This document shows positions 5,390 through 5,701 of a stretch of DNA of 5,701 nucleotides, in pieces (position 1 is the first letter of the stretch; each line of letters begins with the position of its first letter). Position numbers and translations under genes: made by a program. Below the pieces are notes generated by a model. It saw only the letters and a program-made list of their open reading frames with translations. It ran no database searches and was not told the DNA's origin. This DNA comes from Bacillota bacterium. GTDB lineage: Bacteria; Bacillota; Clostridia; Lachnospirales; Lachnospiraceae. The stretch lies in assembly GCA_023424235.1 (NCBI GenBank), contig JAFAEB010000419.1, positions 1 through 5,701 of the forward strand. Direction: 5' to 3'.

Positions 5390-5701
5390 TTATTTTTTCT
5401 TTTCATTCTCGATCGCTTTTAGTGCTTCTGTTTTACTTCCTGTCGTAGATCGAATGGAGAAGGCAATGTTTACAATATGATCTGATATTCTTTGCAATGA
5501 AAATAGAACGGAATAAATACTTTTTGATACCTCAACAGGGTACATACCGGAGCTTAATCGTACTACATGTTCGTCACGAGTGGAGGAGATTAGTTTTTTA
5601 GTTTCCTTGTGAATATTAGAAATCTTTTTGAAATTTTCAGTTCTATTCTTTGAAAATGCATCAAAACCTAAGTCGAACATTTCGGATATATACCCAAAGA
5701 T
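5390..5701 (-). CDS. Na+/phosphate cotransporter family protein, C-terminal PhoU-like fragment
   Basis: This is the last 103 codons of a gene that enters from the right edge. The frame is open through 5701: residues IFGYISE precede the Met at 5680-5678, and there is no ribosome-binding site before that Met, so it is internal. The visible part is all helical. It contains MYPVEVSKSIYSVLFSLQRI followed by SDHIVNIAFSI, the helix pair with the [ED/Q]RIxDHxxNIA signature of PhoU-like domains. In Firmicutes such a domain is usually the cytoplasmic C-terminus of a Na/Pi-cotransporter (NptA/PNaS-type) whose membrane segments lie N-terminally, here outside the window. A stand-alone PhoU protein is the alternative, but the tail sequence fits the cotransporter type better. 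It is followed by a strong terminator about 130 bp downstream. Confidence 0.75.
   Translation of the reverse strand: MFGYISEMFDLGFDAFSKNRTENFKKISNIHKETKKLISSTRDEHVVRLSSGMYPVEVSKSIYSVLFSLQRISDHIVNIAFSIRSTTGSKTEALKAIENEKKK

Noticed and set aside
5390..5680. Small 96-residue stand-alone gene starting at the Met at 5680
   Set aside because: The frame stays open to the window edge, there is no ribosome-binding site before that Met, and the sequence reads as the C-terminal part of a longer PhoU-like protein.
1..5701. tRNA, rRNA, CRISPR array, insertion sequence or phage genes
   Set aside because: Looked for on both strands; no cloverleaf, regularly spaced repeats, transposase or phage-type protein was seen.

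Overview
The window is AT-rich, all recognisable genes lie on the minus strand, and the ribosome-binding sites are GGAGG-type. Together with the lipoprotein and XRE/TPR families present, this suggests chromosomal DNA of a low-GC Firmicute, most likely a clostridial (Lachnospiraceae-like) species. The species itself cannot be read from the sequence.

Layout, in the direction of minus-strand transcription (high to low coordinates): (1) the C-terminal end of a Na+/phosphate cotransporter-type protein with a PhoU-like domain, 5701-5390, cut by the window edge and followed by a strong hairpin terminator at 5218-5259; (2) a 379-residue lipoprotein, 4987-3848, with a C-terminal LprI/DUF1311-type domain, preceded by two candidate promoters; (3) a spacer of about 240 bp holding two hairpins and a possible relic of a small helical protein; (4) an unrecognised 222-residue protein, 3609-2941, with a well-supported TTG start and its own promoter, followed by a terminator-like hairpin at 2795-2838; (5) the TPR region of an XRE-type transcriptional regulator, 2770-1847, whose DNA-binding helix-turn-helix is missing, followed by a terminator at 1779-1817; (6) a probable two-gene operon, made of a transglutaminase-like lipoprotein (1630-821) and a GNAT acetyltransferase (788-300) 32 bp apart; (7) the first 55 codons of an M20-family amidohydrolase/peptidase, 165-1, cut by the window edge.

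Apart from the lipoprotein/acetyltransferase pair, the genes look like independent units separated by promoters and terminators, and they do not form an obvious common pathway. I found no RNA genes, CRISPR array, transposase or phage genes. I do not see a convincing new multi-gene system. The points most worth a second look are the regulator that has lost its DNA-binding domain with a terminator hairpin lying where that domain should be, the unrecognised 222-residue protein, the two-domain LprI-type lipoprotein, and the transglutaminase-like lipoprotein paired with an acetyltransferase.
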